In this document: piece by piece, positions 39,321-48,465 of the stretch
Layout of the letters: each line of letters starts with the position of its first letter
Position numbering within the stretch: the first letter of the stretch is position 1
NCBI RefSeq assembly: GCF_019469185.1
Contig: NZ_CP048264.1
Span: 992,001 to 1,056,000, forward strand
DNA: 64,000 nt
Direction of reading: 5' to 3'
From: Gilliamella sp. ESL0441
GTDB lineage: Bacteria; Pseudomonadota; Gammaproteobacteria; Enterobacterales; Orbaceae
Position numbers and translations under genes: made by a program
The notes under the pieces: generated by a model
Database searches by the model: none
The model's input: the letters and a program-made list of their open reading frames with translations, nothing else
Told to the model about the DNA's origin: nothing

Positions 39321-39455
39321 TTGAAATTAATACCTAGAATCATTCTTATACTACCGCTTATATTTATGGCAAATTGTAATCAAGCTCAAATTACCACATG
39401 TTCCCTGTATACACAGGGAAACATCGTTAATAAAATCAATAAATTCTATAATTAA
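39321..39455 (+). pseudogene. Lipoprotein fragment cut by a CRISPR repeat (copy 1)
   Basis: A TTG start in the same context as the preceding gene (GAATACATTGAA) opens a reading frame with a signal peptide (MKLIPRIILILPLIF) and lipobox-like MANC. After about 26 codons it runs directly into CRISPR repeat sequence and stops after 44 codons. Only the signal peptide remains of what was probably a second, related lipoprotein. The mirrored copy at 58998-59108 is truncated at the same place. Confidence 0.6.
39400..39426 (+). repeat. Solitary CRISPR repeat (inner end, copy 1)
   Basis: A single repeat with an intact CCCTGT / ACAGGG stem but a changed 3' end (AAACATCG for ATAAACCG). No spacer-repeat unit follows. 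The long inverted repeat ends here. Confidence 0.85.
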
Positions 39456-39519
39456 CTATTTTGATGCAACAATAAAAGGTTATTTTTAGCTTGTAATCAC
39501 TCTTAATGATTAACCCTTT

Positions 39520-40569
39520 TTATTCTGCAAATTTATTTTTGTGATCGTAACGATCAAAGTGAACATCATCGCTAATCAAATATTGATAAATATCATCCAC
39601 AATTTCGATCCCATTTTTAATATAATCTGCTTCTCGTTTTTTTCCTCTTTCACCGGGGAAGAATACTTCACTATTGCCTTTTGCAGGTTTTACCTGTTTC
39701 AATTGATCTAACATCGCAGACATGCTTTTTTTGAATACTTCAAGCCCAACAAAGTATTCTGGGTTAATGACAATATGTAAATGCCCTAGATCACGTCCTT
39801 TGGATAAATCGGCATACATCGAAGACACGTTTTTACCAAATGGTACACCAAGCAAAATTCCAGATAACACATCAACCATCATCATTAATCCATATCCTTT
39901 TGCATCTGCAATAGGTAATAAAGCATTGACTTTATAAGGATCGGTAGTGGCTTCACCTTGCTCATCAACAGCCCAAGTAGGGGGGATAGCTGCACCTTTA
40001 GAGCGAGCATACAATACTTTACCCCAAGCTTGTACAGTCGTTGCCATATCAAATGATACGACTCTTTCATCAGCAGAAGGGGCGGCAAAGGCGATAGGAT
40101 TAGTGCCAAAAAATTCTTCGGCACCGCCAAAAGGTACTGCCATCGGATCAGATTGACACATTGAAATAGCAACAAGATTATGAGCGGCTGCCATTTCGGT
40201 AAAATAACATAATGAACCACTGTGTGACATGCGTCGAATACCGACAACGGCAACGCCATTTTTTTTGGCTAGTTCAATCGCTTTATCCATACCAATTTTT
40301 GCGCCAACCAAACCACATCCATTATCAAAATCGAGAATCGCACTAGCTGGCCCGGTTTCTTTATAGGTCATATTGGGGTTTGTGGTCATGCCACCTTTAG
40401 CTATCCGCTCAGAATAGTATTCAACTCTTACCGCTCCATGTGAGTGTATTCCCCTTGCATCAGCAAAGGCTAGTGCATCGGCAGCAATATCAGCATGTTC
40501 TTTGCTTAATCCTGCTTTATGTAGTTTTTTCGCAATTAAATTATGTAATGTTTTTCGGTCTACTCTCAT
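39520..40569 (-). CDS. allD: Ureidoglycolate dehydrogenase (NAD+)
   Basis: Oxidises (S)-ureidoglycolate to oxalurate in anaerobic allantoin breakdown. A malate/L-lactate dehydrogenase-type (Ldh_2) protein of 349 residues with ADARGIHSHGAVRVEYY, GIRRMSHSGSLCYF, SMCQSDPMAVPFGG, GLMMMVDVLSGILLG and EIVDDIYQYLIS, all as in E. coli AllD. It is last in the leftward operon allC-MFS-allE-allK-allD and ends 65 bases from the truncated lipoprotein in the inverted repeat. Confidence 0.96.
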   Translation of the reverse strand: MRVDRKTLHNLIAKKLHKAGLSKEHADIAADALAFADARGIHSHGAVRVEYYSERIAKGGMTTNPNMTYKETGPASAILDFDNGCGLVGAKIGMDKAIELAKKNGVAVVGIRRMSHSGSLCYFTEMAAAHNLVAISMCQSDPMAVPFGGAEEFFGTNPIAFAAPSADERVVSFDMATTVQAWGKVLYARSKGAAIPPTWAVDEQGEATTDPYKVNALLPIADAKGYGLMMMVDVLSGILLGVPFGKNVSSMYADLSKGRDLGHLHIVINPEYFVGLEVFKKSMSAMLDQLKQVKPAKGNSEVFFPGERGKKREADYIKNGIEIVDDIYQYLISDDVHFDRYDHKNKFAE

Positions 40570-40592
40570 GTTTGTACTCCTCTGAATGGATT

Positions 40593-41510
40593 CTATTTAT
40601 CCATGGAATGGTTTTTTATTACGGTTCCTTTTTGACCTTTTAATAAGGATTCAATATCTGTTAGGGTACCGATATAAGCTGTATTCCCTGTTTTTTCGAC
40701 AAATTCAATGACGGATTTGACTTTAGGTCCAATGGAACCATCATCGATAGCAAGCGGTTTTAGGCGTTCAGTATCAACATGATCAAGTGCTTTTTGTTGT
40801 GGTGTCCCCCAGTTTTCATAAACGGCATCAGCATCGGTTAATATCATTAGGTGATCAGCTTGTAGCTGTATGGCTAATTGCGCCGCAGACAGATCTTTAT
40901 CAATGACCGCTTCCACTCCTTGGTAGCCATGGTCAATGCTGATAACAGGAATACCACCACCTCCATTACAGATCACGATAGTATTGTCATTCAGCAATTT
41001 TTGAATGGTTGCAATTTCCAAAATTTTTTTGGGTTTAGGGGAGGGGACTACCCGCCGAATGTATTGACCGTCTTGTTTAAATATCCAACCATATTGTTGT
41101 TTGAGTTGATTTTGTTGTTCGGGTGGATAGACAGGCCCGATAAATTTTGTCGGGTGAGTAAACGAAGGATCACATTTATCAACTTCCACTTGCGTAAGTA
41201 ATGTGACCACCTGGGTAACATTAGGTTGTTGCTGTAAACTTTGACCTATCATATACCCTAGCATGCCTTGAGTTTGCGCAACTAATATATCAAGCGGATA
41301 AGCCGGTACCTTTGAATAAGCTGCATTTTGCAAGGCTAAAAGTCCCACTTGCGGACCATTACCATGTACAATGACTAATCGATATTTACCTGCTAATTTA
41401 GCAATTAATTTGGTTGTAGAATGAATATTTTGATATTGATTCTCAACCGATAAAGGTTCATTTCGTTTGGCAATTGCATTACCACCTAAAGCAATGACAA
41501 TCAGTTCCAT
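40593..41510 (-). CDS. allK: Carbamate kinase of the allantoin pathway
   Basis: Transfers phosphate from carbamoyl phosphate to ADP, giving ATP, ammonia and CO2. The 305-residue amino-acid-kinase fold has IALGGNAIAKRNEP, VIVHGNGPQVGLLALQNAAY, CNGGGGIPVI and the nucleotide site ILTDADAVYENWGTPQQKAL. Orthologous in position to ybcF (allK) of E. coli. It makes the pathway energy-yielding. It lies 23 bases upstream of allD in the leftward operon. Confidence 0.92.
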   Translation of the reverse strand: MELIVIALGGNAIAKRNEPLSVENQYQNIHSTTKLIAKLAGKYRLVIVHGNGPQVGLLALQNAAYSKVPAYPLDILVAQTQGMLGYMIGQSLQQQPNVTQVVTLLTQVEVDKCDPSFTHPTKFIGPVYPPEQQNQLKQQYGWIFKQDGQYIRRVVPSPKPKKILEIATIQKLLNDNTIVICNGGGGIPVISIDHGYQGVEAVIDKDLSAAQLAIQLQADHLMILTDADAVYENWGTPQQKALDHVDTERLKPLAIDDGSIGPKVKSVIEFVEKTGNTAYIGTLTDIESLLKGQKGTVIKNHSMDK

Positions 41511-41585
41511 ATGGTTTCCTTGATCATTTGTTAAAGTTATTGGATTTATCCGTTTTTAAGTTTACGTTGTCTTATTATTGATTGA

Positions 41586-42365
41586 TTAGATAGCAACGTC
41601 TCGATGACAATCTTTAGAATAGATATAACTTAAAGGCACTTTACCAACGGCATAACAGGCTTGTAAGGCATAGGCACCCATAAAAATATAGTCATCTTTT
41701 TTAACGGGGATCCATTCATTATCAAGTAGGTACATCCCTTCACCACTTAGCAGATAAGCACCATGTTCTTGGACATGGGTTTCAATGTAACCATGACTGG
41801 CGCCGGGATTGAAGGTTAAAATATGGAAATTCATATCAAATCCAAGTTCTTTAGGTAATAAGTCTTGGATAAATACGTTATCCATATTTTCATAATTTAA
41901 GCTTTCTAACTGCTGAACGTGATTGGAAATAATGCGAGTTTGATAATTTGCTAAGGGGATATAACGCCTTTTGTAAAGAAATAATCGTGAACTTTCGGCA
42001 TGATTGTGTAGATATAATTTTACCCCAGCAGGACAATATAAATAGCCACCTATCTTTAATCTAAACGATTGGCTATCTGCGGTGGCGGTAATATCTCCAC
42101 TAATGACATAAACAAAAAGTTCAATCCCTTCACTGCCAAAACCTTGTACATTTTTTGCGTCTTGATGCATGGTGACAAGATAATCTACGAAGGATGCACC
42201 TAACTTAGGTGTCGATAAGATAGTGATATCACAATTTTCGAATCCCGGAATGACATTTTTGACTAATCCATCAGGCGGAATAAGCGCATAATTTTGGCGT
42301 TTGATGATGGCTCTGGAAGCTAGCAAATCTTTTGGATAACCGGTATTGTGATTGAAGTACCCCAT
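41586..42365 (-). CDS. allE: (S)-ureidoglycine aminohydrolase
   Basis: Releases ammonia from (S)-ureidoglycine to give (S)-ureidoglycolate, holding the stereochemistry. A 259-residue bicupin with GYFNHNTGYPKDLLASRA at the N-terminus, a first cupin around LFVYVISGDITATADSQ, and the catalytic second cupin: FNPGASHGYIETHVQEHGAYLLSGEG with the Mn ligands, then YIFMGAYALQACYAVG. It follows E. coli AllE (YlbA) closely. Middle of the leftward operon. Confidence 0.95.
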   Translation of the reverse strand: MGYFNHNTGYPKDLLASRAIIKRQNYALIPPDGLVKNVIPGFENCDITILSTPKLGASFVDYLVTMHQDAKNVQGFGSEGIELFVYVISGDITATADSQSFRLKIGGYLYCPAGVKLYLHNHAESSRLFLYKRRYIPLANYQTRIISNHVQQLESLNYENMDNVFIQDLLPKELGFDMNFHILTFNPGASHGYIETHVQEHGAYLLSGEGMYLLDNEWIPVKKDDYIFMGAYALQACYAVGKVPLSYIYSKDCHRDVAI

Positions 42366-42507
42366 ATTTATCTCCTTGAAAAATAATAATCTTATACTTT
42401 GCTGTTCGTTTTTTTAGGGTAAAAGGCAACTAGCCTGTAAAACAGCATCGTTTTAAAGCAATATTGTTATTGCCGACTACCGTATTGGATCGGCAATGAT
42501 TGATTTG

Positions 42508-43755
42508 TTAATTGGTGATATGTTTACGCATGTTGATCAGGAAAAAGAGCAAGGTAGCGATAATTAAAATGCCAATTGCCACGTAAAATCCTGTCATTTT
42601 TGTTCCGGTCAGATCAGCTAAATACCCGGTTAATGGCGGTGCAATTACCGATGAACTCATACCAAAAAAGTTAAATACTCCAAACGAAGTGCCATAATTT
42701 GTTTTCGGTGCTGTATCAGCCACGTGTGAGATGAGGATAGGCTCTACCGCCAATTTACCAAACAGTCCATAAAAAATGAGCCCACCTAGCAATAACGTGA
42801 TGGTTGTTGCTTGTACGGTCGTTAACAGGGTCGCTGCTGCAATTAACTCAAGTACAATAATGAAAAACAGCCGTTTATTTTGGTATTTATCTGATATTTT
42901 ACTGATGATTAACGCCCCGGGTATGGCAGCAAAGGCAACCAATGACGATGCAGATCCAATGTTTCCACCCGTAAAGCCGCGCTCGGTTTCGAGAAAGTTA
43001 GGTAACCAACTAACTATCATGTAATACCCATAGCAGGTGGCAAAATACATAATATAAGAAGCCACCATTTGACTACTAAAAAATCGGTGTTTGGCGTTCG
43101 GTTCGTCAGCGGATGTAACCGCTTCTTTTGCTGACGATGATTGACTTTGATTTTGTTTTTGTTTTGGCGTTTCCTTAATAATCAGGGCAAACCCTGCCAC
43201 TAAACAAAGTAATAAGGCTGCAATGATATATAGCATATACTCCCAAGGCATTCCCCATGATTTGACCAAAAAGCTGGTGGCAAGCAGACTGATCCCCATT
43301 CCTAATGCTGAACCAGTATTAATAATGGCAGAAGCAAAACCGCGATGTTGCGAAGGAATGTTTTCAGCAGAAAGCGACCAAGCTGATCCATAATAAGAGC
43401 CACATCCTAATCCAGCCAATAAGCTACCGACATAAATCATCATAATTGAATGTGCATTACCAATGATTAATGCCGCTATGGTAAAGAGTAAAAATCCCGG
43501 AATCACCACGGCTTTTTTACCGAATCGATCGACAAGAATGCCAGCCGGAATTTGCATTGCGGTGTAAGCAAAAAAATAGCAACTTGCAATAAGTCCAAGT
43601 TCCGTATTGGATTGAGGGCCTATAGTTTGTTGAACTTCAGGAAAGATAGCGGTTAGCACAGGGCGATAGATCCACATCACTGTCCAACCCAGACATAATA
43701 ATACGACGATTTTATGCCAATATTGAATACCGCCTGTTTTTTCTGTCGTGGTCAT
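42508..43755 (-). CDS. MFS transporter in allantoate operon
   Basis: 415 residues with twelve hydrophobic segments. The superfamily loop is AGILVDRFGKKAVV, and a charged Gln/Ser-rich loop (QKQNQSQSSSAKEA) separates the halves. Its place between allC (11 bases away) and allE makes uptake of allantoate or a related ureide the simplest role; this is inference. The usual enteric allantoin permease (YbbW, NCS1 family) is a different kind of protein and is not here. Confidence 0.82.
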   Translation of the reverse strand: MTTTEKTGGIQYWHKIVVLLCLGWTVMWIYRPVLTAIFPEVQQTIGPQSNTELGLIASCYFFAYTAMQIPAGILVDRFGKKAVVIPGFLLFTIAALIIGNAHSIMMIYVGSLLAGLGCGSYYGSAWSLSAENIPSQHRGFASAIINTGSALGMGISLLATSFLVKSWGMPWEYMLYIIAALLLCLVAGFALIIKETPKQKQNQSQSSSAKEAVTSADEPNAKHRFFSSQMVASYIMYFATCYGYYMIVSWLPNFLETERGFTGGNIGSASSLVAFAAIPGALIISKISDKYQNKRLFFIIVLELIAAATLLTTVQATTITLLLGGLIFYGLFGKLAVEPILISHVADTAPKTNYGTSFGVFNFFGMSSSVIAPPLTGYLADLTGTKMTGFYVAIGILIIATLLFFLINMRKHITN

Positions 43756-43766
43756 ATTGATTCCTC

Positions 43767-44993
43767 TTACTCTTGATAAGCTAGTTTATATAGGGCATAA
43801 GTGAGCGCTTTAATGCCTTCAACTAAATCTTCGGTTTTGGTATCTTCGGCAATATTGTGACTAATGCCTTTTATACTCGGCACAAATAGCATTGCTGTTG
43901 GAACACGAGGCGCGAAAATCTGTGAGTCATGACCTGCACCGCTATGCATTACCCGATAACTTAATCCTTCTTGATCACAAATTTCTTCTAGCAGATGAAT
44001 TAATTTAGTGTCCATAGGAATGGGATCTTCATCCATCCAGCGATTGATTTCGATCTCAAGATTAAGTTGATTGGCGATGCGAATCATATCCGCTTCAATC
44101 TCTTCGGTGAAGGCGACGAGTTCCGCTTTATTGGTATGTCGACAATCCATCGTGAATAGCACTTCACCCGGCACGACGTTTACAACATTCGGTTTAGGTT
44201 CAACGTGCCCAAAAGTCAGGACTAAGGGATCACCCACTTTTATGGCTTTATTAATTGATTGATAACAGATTTGACTAAAGGCATAAACTGCGTCTTTACG
44301 ATAACCCATTGGTGTTGTGCCGGCATGGTTAGCTTCGCCAATTAAGCGGATGTTATAACGGCGCTGACCAACTATGCTTGTCACCACACCGATACTTTTT
44401 TGTTCTTTTTCAAGCACGCCCCCTTGTTCGATATGAATTTCTAGAAAAGCTTTAATGTCGTTGCGTGCAGGCTGAGTTTTGAAATTAAATCCACATCCTT
44501 TCATGGCATCAACAAATTTGATTCCGTCACTATCTTCAATCTCATTAACATCACGATGATCGGCAATGGCAAACACATTTTTACTTCCCCAAAAAACATA
44601 CGGAAAACGGCTACCTTCTTCTTCTGCCATTGAGATGAGTTCTAGTGTTCGTAACGGTTGACCATAATGTTGATGTAAGTATTGCATGGCAAGTAACGCA
44701 GCAATAATACCAAGTTGCCCGTCAAGTTTGCCACCGTTAACAACGGTATCAACATGCGACCCAGACATAATGACTTCATTCGGATATTTGCTACCTTTGA
44801 ATCGTCCATAAAGATTGCCTATTTCATCAAAGTCGCTTTCCATACCGATTTGCGTCATTCTGTCTTTTAAGGCATTTTGGGCGGCCAGCCATTCTGGTGT
44901 ATATAGCAGTCGGGTGGTACCGCCTTGTTCAAGCCCCCCAAAACTCGATATCCATTTAACTGCATTAGCCACATCATCATACAAGATATTCAT
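43767..44993 (-). CDS. allC: Allantoate amidohydrolase
   Basis: Cleaves allantoate to (S)-ureidoglycine, ammonia and CO2. A 408-residue M20-family metallo-amidohydrolase: MSGSHVDTVVNGGKLDGQLG and ISMAEEEGSRF carry the binuclear Mn ligands, EIHIEQGGVLE the specificity loop, and SGAGHDSQIFAPRVPT the last His. First gene of the leftward operon, divergent from fdrA with a 532-base gap. With no allB in the window it is the first pathway step encoded here. Confidence 0.95.
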   Translation of the reverse strand: MNILYDDVANAVKWISSFGGLEQGGTTRLLYTPEWLAAQNALKDRMTQIGMESDFDEIGNLYGRFKGSKYPNEVIMSGSHVDTVVNGGKLDGQLGIIAALLAMQYLHQHYGQPLRTLELISMAEEEGSRFPYVFWGSKNVFAIADHRDVNEIEDSDGIKFVDAMKGCGFNFKTQPARNDIKAFLEIHIEQGGVLEKEQKSIGVVTSIVGQRRYNIRLIGEANHAGTTPMGYRKDAVYAFSQICYQSINKAIKVGDPLVLTFGHVEPKPNVVNVVPGEVLFTMDCRHTNKAELVAFTEEIEADMIRIANQLNLEIEINRWMDEDPIPMDTKLIHLLEEICDQEGLSYRVMHSGAGHDSQIFAPRVPTAMLFVPSIKGISHNIAEDTKTEDLVEGIKALTYALYKLAYQE

Positions 44994-45525
44994 AAGCGTT
45001 TACCTATCATTAACCATTCGTTTAGAAAAATTGCTTTAACTCTTTTTAACTACTCGTTTTTAATTAGGCTTTTAGTTATGGAACAAATTCGATAATTGTT
45101 TATTTGCCGTTTAGACTATCTATTAATAGCAGAGAATAATGTGATCAAACTAACTATTTTAGATTTATAAAATTTAATTAAATTAATGGGTTATTATTAT
45201 AAAAAATTTTTTAATAATAATTTATCTTCATGATTATATTCATATTTATTTAATGATATAGATGATTGTTTTGTGACTTATGACCTATTTATTCCGCTTT
45301 TTTTACGTAATATATAAATATAGTCTGATAGTTAGATTTAATAGGTTAACGCAATATTGTTGTTGTAAAACAGATTCAAAGCGGATAGCAGGGTATGACT
45401 GAGTAGGATAATTTATCGCGTCAATGAAAATGTCTTTTAACATCTAGCAAGCGCATATCTATTTATTTCCAATTACCATTACAGCATTTATTACAATAAT
45501 TTAATAACTGAGAGGTCCAATTCTC
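44994..45525. promoter_or_regulatory. Divergent control region of the two allantoate operons
   Basis: 532 bases between allC and fdrA, very AT-rich. It must hold both promoters and probably the AllS binding site, since allS lies in the right operon. A near-palindrome of TTATTATTA and TAATAATAA at 45191-45220 is the most obvious symmetry, but in such AT-rich DNA it may be chance. GAGAGG precedes fdrA. Confidence 0.5.
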
Positions 45526-47193
45526 ATGATTCAATCTTTCATAAAAAAAGGTAGTTTTCAGGATTCTGTTAGCCTCATGTTGATATCTAAAAAGCTGAGT
45601 AACCTTGAAGAAGTCGATGAAGTTTCCGTTATGATGGGAACACCAGCCAATAAATCATTGCTTGTCGCCACGGGATTTTGGAGTGATACTTTCAATCAAG
45701 CAACGCCTAATGATATCTGTGTAGCAATTAAAACGCATGATGATGCTAGCGATGCCATAGATTTAATTCGTTCACAACTTGAAGAGGCTTTAAAAAATAT
45801 TGCTCAGCAACAGCAGGGGGGCAGTAAATTACTTAAAGCAAGGCGTTTTGCAACCGCTAATCGAAAACTCCCTGATGCTAATTTGGTGCTTATTTCAATT
45901 GCCGGTGAATATGCGGCAGAATTGGCAGAACAAGCGTTAGATGAAAATAAAAATGTCATGATATTTTCCGATAATGTGTCGCTTGAAGATGAAATCCGTT
46001 TGAAAAAAAGCGCAGCAGCAAAAGATCTTATTGTCATGGGGCCGGATTGTGGAACGGCAATCATCGCTGGGGCGCCATTGGCATTTTCTAACGTGATACC
46101 TAAGGGTAACATTGGGGTGATTGGGGCATCGGGAACCGGTATTCAAGAAGTGATTTCACAAATTGCATTACTCAATCAGGGAATTACACAAGCAATTGGA
46201 CTTGGCGGACGTGATTTATCGCAAGCAGTAGGGGGGATTAGCGCATTAACCGCATTAACTATGCTGGCGGCTGATAAGCAAACGCAAGTCATTACTTTTA
46301 TTTCTAAACCGCCAGCTGAAAGTGTCCGTATAAAAGTGATTAATGCAATGAAGCAAATAGCTAAACCTATTGTGGCGCTCTTTTTAGGTTCCCGTATTGA
46401 TAAACGGCAAGACGATAATATCTTTTTTGCCAGCACGTTAGATGAAGCAGCTAGATTAGCTTGTTTATTAGCCAAAGTTGAAAGTGCGATGAGCACGTTG
46501 CCTAGTGTGGCTCATCAAACCATTATGGGATTATATACCGGTGGTACATTAGCATCGGAAGCCGCAATGTTGCTGGCTAATCAACTCAATCTTTTGCTCA
46601 GTGATAATCACGACAAAGGCATCATGTTCGATCAGCAAGGTCATAAAATTATTGATCTGGGCGATGACTTTTATACCGTTGGGCGCCCACATCCCATGAT
46701 TGACCCATCCATACGTGAACATGCAATAGCACAATTGGGCGAGCAAACAGGGGTGGGGGTATTGTTACTGGATCTGGTCATAGGCTATGGCGCAAATGCG
46801 AATCCGGCTGAATCAATAATCACAGGTTACAACAAGGCTATCGCTAAACGATCTTCTCATCATCCCTTAATTGCTATTGCCACGGTGACAGGATCTGAAT
46901 CCGATCCACAATGTCGTAGTAAGCAAATTGCAGCACTTCAATCGGCAGGTATTACCGTAATGGATAATTTACCCGAAGCCATTTTATTAGCCACAAAATT
47001 AATTACGCCAGCAAATAAGATTGATTGCTTAAAACCTTACCCTTTACTTGATCATATCAGTGTGATTAATGCCGGTTTGCGGAGTTTTGCTGAAGATCTG
47101 CAATCATCAAATATTCCTGTGGTGCATTATCAATGGGCACCGATAGCTGGTGGCAATCAAAAATTAGCGGCTATTTTGAAAAAATTAAACTAA
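45526..47193 (+). CDS. fdrA: FdrA (AllF), oxamate carbamoyltransferase subunit
   Basis: 555 residues, related to the alpha subunit of succinyl-CoA synthetase. MMGTPANKSLL near the N-terminus, VMGPDCGTAIIAG, NIGVIGASGTGIQEVISQIALLNQGITQAIGLGGRDLS and LYTGGTLASEAA are FdrA hallmarks. With AllG and AllH it forms the oxamate carbamoyltransferase that phosphorolyses oxalurate to oxamate and carbamoyl phosphate, as described for the E. coli FdrA-YlbE-YlbF set. First gene of the rightward operon, 12 bases before allG. Confidence 0.93.
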   Translation: MIQSFIKKGSFQDSVSLMLISKKLSNLEEVDEVSVMMGTPANKSLLVATGFWSDTFNQATPNDICVAIKTHDDASDAIDLIRSQLEEALKNIAQQQQGGSKLLKARRFATANRKLPDANLVLISIAGEYAAELAEQALDENKNVMIFSDNVSLEDEIRLKKSAAAKDLIVMGPDCGTAIIAGAPLAFSNVIPKGNIGVIGASGTGIQEVISQIALLNQGITQAIGLGGRDLSQAVGGISALTALTMLAADKQTQVITFISKPPAESVRIKVINAMKQIAKPIVALFLGSRIDKRQDDNIFFASTLDEAARLACLLAKVESAMSTLPSVAHQTIMGLYTGGTLASEAAMLLANQLNLLLSDNHDKGIMFDQQGHKIIDLGDDFYTVGRPHPMIDPSIREHAIAQLGEQTGVGVLLLDLVIGYGANANPAESIITGYNKAIAKRSSHHPLIAIATVTGSESDPQCRSKQIAALQSAGITVMDNLPEAILLATKLITPANKIDCLKPYPLLDHISVINAGLRSFAEDLQSSNIPVVHYQWAPIAGGNQKLAAILKKLN

Positions 47194-47205
47194 GAGGTTG
47201 TAACA

Positions 47206-48462
47206 ATGAACTCATCAATTAATGAAGCAAATCAGGCCATTATTGAAATAATTAAAGCGGCAAGACCGCATTGGGTTGGTGTTATTGCTGCTAAAGAAGT
47301 GATCCCGACTTTGGCACAAGGTTACAAATTATTACATGCAGGCCCACCGATTATATGGCAGGACATGACTGGACCAATGCAAGGTGCCTGTATTGGTGGC
47401 TGTTTATTTGAAGGCTGGGCGCAAAATGAAGAACAGGCACTAGCTTTGCTAACGACAGGTAAAGTGGAATTTATACCTTGTCATTCGGTTCATGCTGTTG
47501 GCCCTATGGGTGGTATTACTTCGGCAAATATGCCTGTTGTTGTGGTTGAAAATATTACTCATGGCAACCGAGCTTACTGCAATTTGAATGAAGGTATTGG
47601 GAAAGTCATGCGTTTTGGTGCCTATGGGCAAGAGGTGTTAAATCGTCATCACTGGATGAAAACGTCATTAGCGCCGGCGCTTAATGAAGCATTAAAATTA
47701 TTTGAAAAAGGAATCGACTTAACCGCACTGATGGCTCAAGCCATTTCAATGGGGGATGAATTTCATCAACGCAATATTGCTGCATCGGCATTATTACTTC
47801 GTACCTTATCACCTAAATTAGCTCTGCTTAATCGTAGTAAAGAAGAAATGGCGAAGATTTTTGATTTTTTAAGTGTCACCGACCAATTCTTTTTGAATTT
47901 AGCCATGGCATATTGTAAATCAGTTATGGATAGCGCAGCACAGATCCAAGCCGGCACTATTATTACTGCGATGACACGTAATGGTAAAGATTTTGGCATT
48001 AAAGTCAGTGGACTGGGTGATGAATGGTTTACTGCACCCGTTAACACACCACAAGGACTTTTCTTTACCGGATACTCCCAAAAGGATGCGAACCCCGATA
48101 TTGGTGATAGTGCAATTACTGAAACATTTGGTATTGGTGGGGCGGCAATGGTTGCTGCACCAGGGGTAACCCGTTTTGTTGGCGCAGGTGGCGCGGATGT
48201 TGCATATGAAGTATCAGAAGAGATGAGCGAAATCTTTTTAGAACATAATATGCAACTACAAATACCGTCTTGGAACTTTCAAGGATGTTGTATGGGATTA
48301 GATCTGCGTCTGATTGTAGAAACCGGTATTACGCCCTTAATTAATACAGGAATTGCCCATAAACAAGCAGGTGTGGGGCAAATTGGTGCAGGAACGGTGC
48401 GTGCGCCGTTAGCCTGTTTTGAAAAAGCGCTTGAGGCATTAGCGATAAAATTGAAAGTGTAA
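47206..48462 (+). CDS. allG: AllG (YlbE, DUF1116), oxamate carbamoyltransferase subunit
   Basis: 418 residues of the DUF1116 family. RPHWVGVIAAKEVIP, LLHAGPPIIWQDMTGPMQGACIGGCLFEGWA and GAYGQEVLNRHHWMKT are characteristic, and IPSWNFQGCCMGLDLRLIVETGITPLINTGIAHK closes the core. It is the partner of FdrA in E. coli (YlbE). It sits 12 bases after fdrA and 3 bases before allH, so the three are one translational unit. Confidence 0.92.
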   Translation: MNSSINEANQAIIEIIKAARPHWVGVIAAKEVIPTLAQGYKLLHAGPPIIWQDMTGPMQGACIGGCLFEGWAQNEEQALALLTTGKVEFIPCHSVHAVGPMGGITSANMPVVVVENITHGNRAYCNLNEGIGKVMRFGAYGQEVLNRHHWMKTSLAPALNEALKLFEKGIDLTALMAQAISMGDEFHQRNIAASALLLRTLSPKLALLNRSKEEMAKIFDFLSVTDQFFLNLAMAYCKSVMDSAAQIQAGTIITAMTRNGKDFGIKVSGLGDEWFTAPVNTPQGLFFTGYSQKDANPDIGDSAITETFGIGGAAMVAAPGVTRFVGAGGADVAYEVSEEMSEIFLEHNMQLQIPSWNFQGCCMGLDLRLIVETGITPLINTGIAHKQAGVGQIGAGTVRAPLACFEKALEALAIKLKV

Positions 48463-48465
48463 TTT

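Larger units (their letters stand above)
38491..39426 (+). repeat. Left arm of ~0.94-kb inverted repeat
   Basis: From CRISPR repeat 5 to the lone repeat at 39400-39426 this stretch is repeated in opposite orientation at 59002-59941. It includes the shared spacer, the degenerate repeat, a lipoprotein gene and a truncated lipoprotein. Similarity is near identity at both ends and lower in the middle and 3' part of the lipoprotein gene. Outside 39426 and 59002 I see no further match. Confidence 0.9.

Noticed and set aside
39885..40259. A 124-codon minus-strand frame inside allD
   Set aside because: It overlaps allD in another frame, and allD has full family motifs there.
45191..45220. A TTATTATTA / TAATAATAA near-palindrome as an AllS operator
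   Set aside because: AT-rich symmetry is expected by chance here and it does not fit a LysR T-N11-A site clearly better than other stretches of the same gap.
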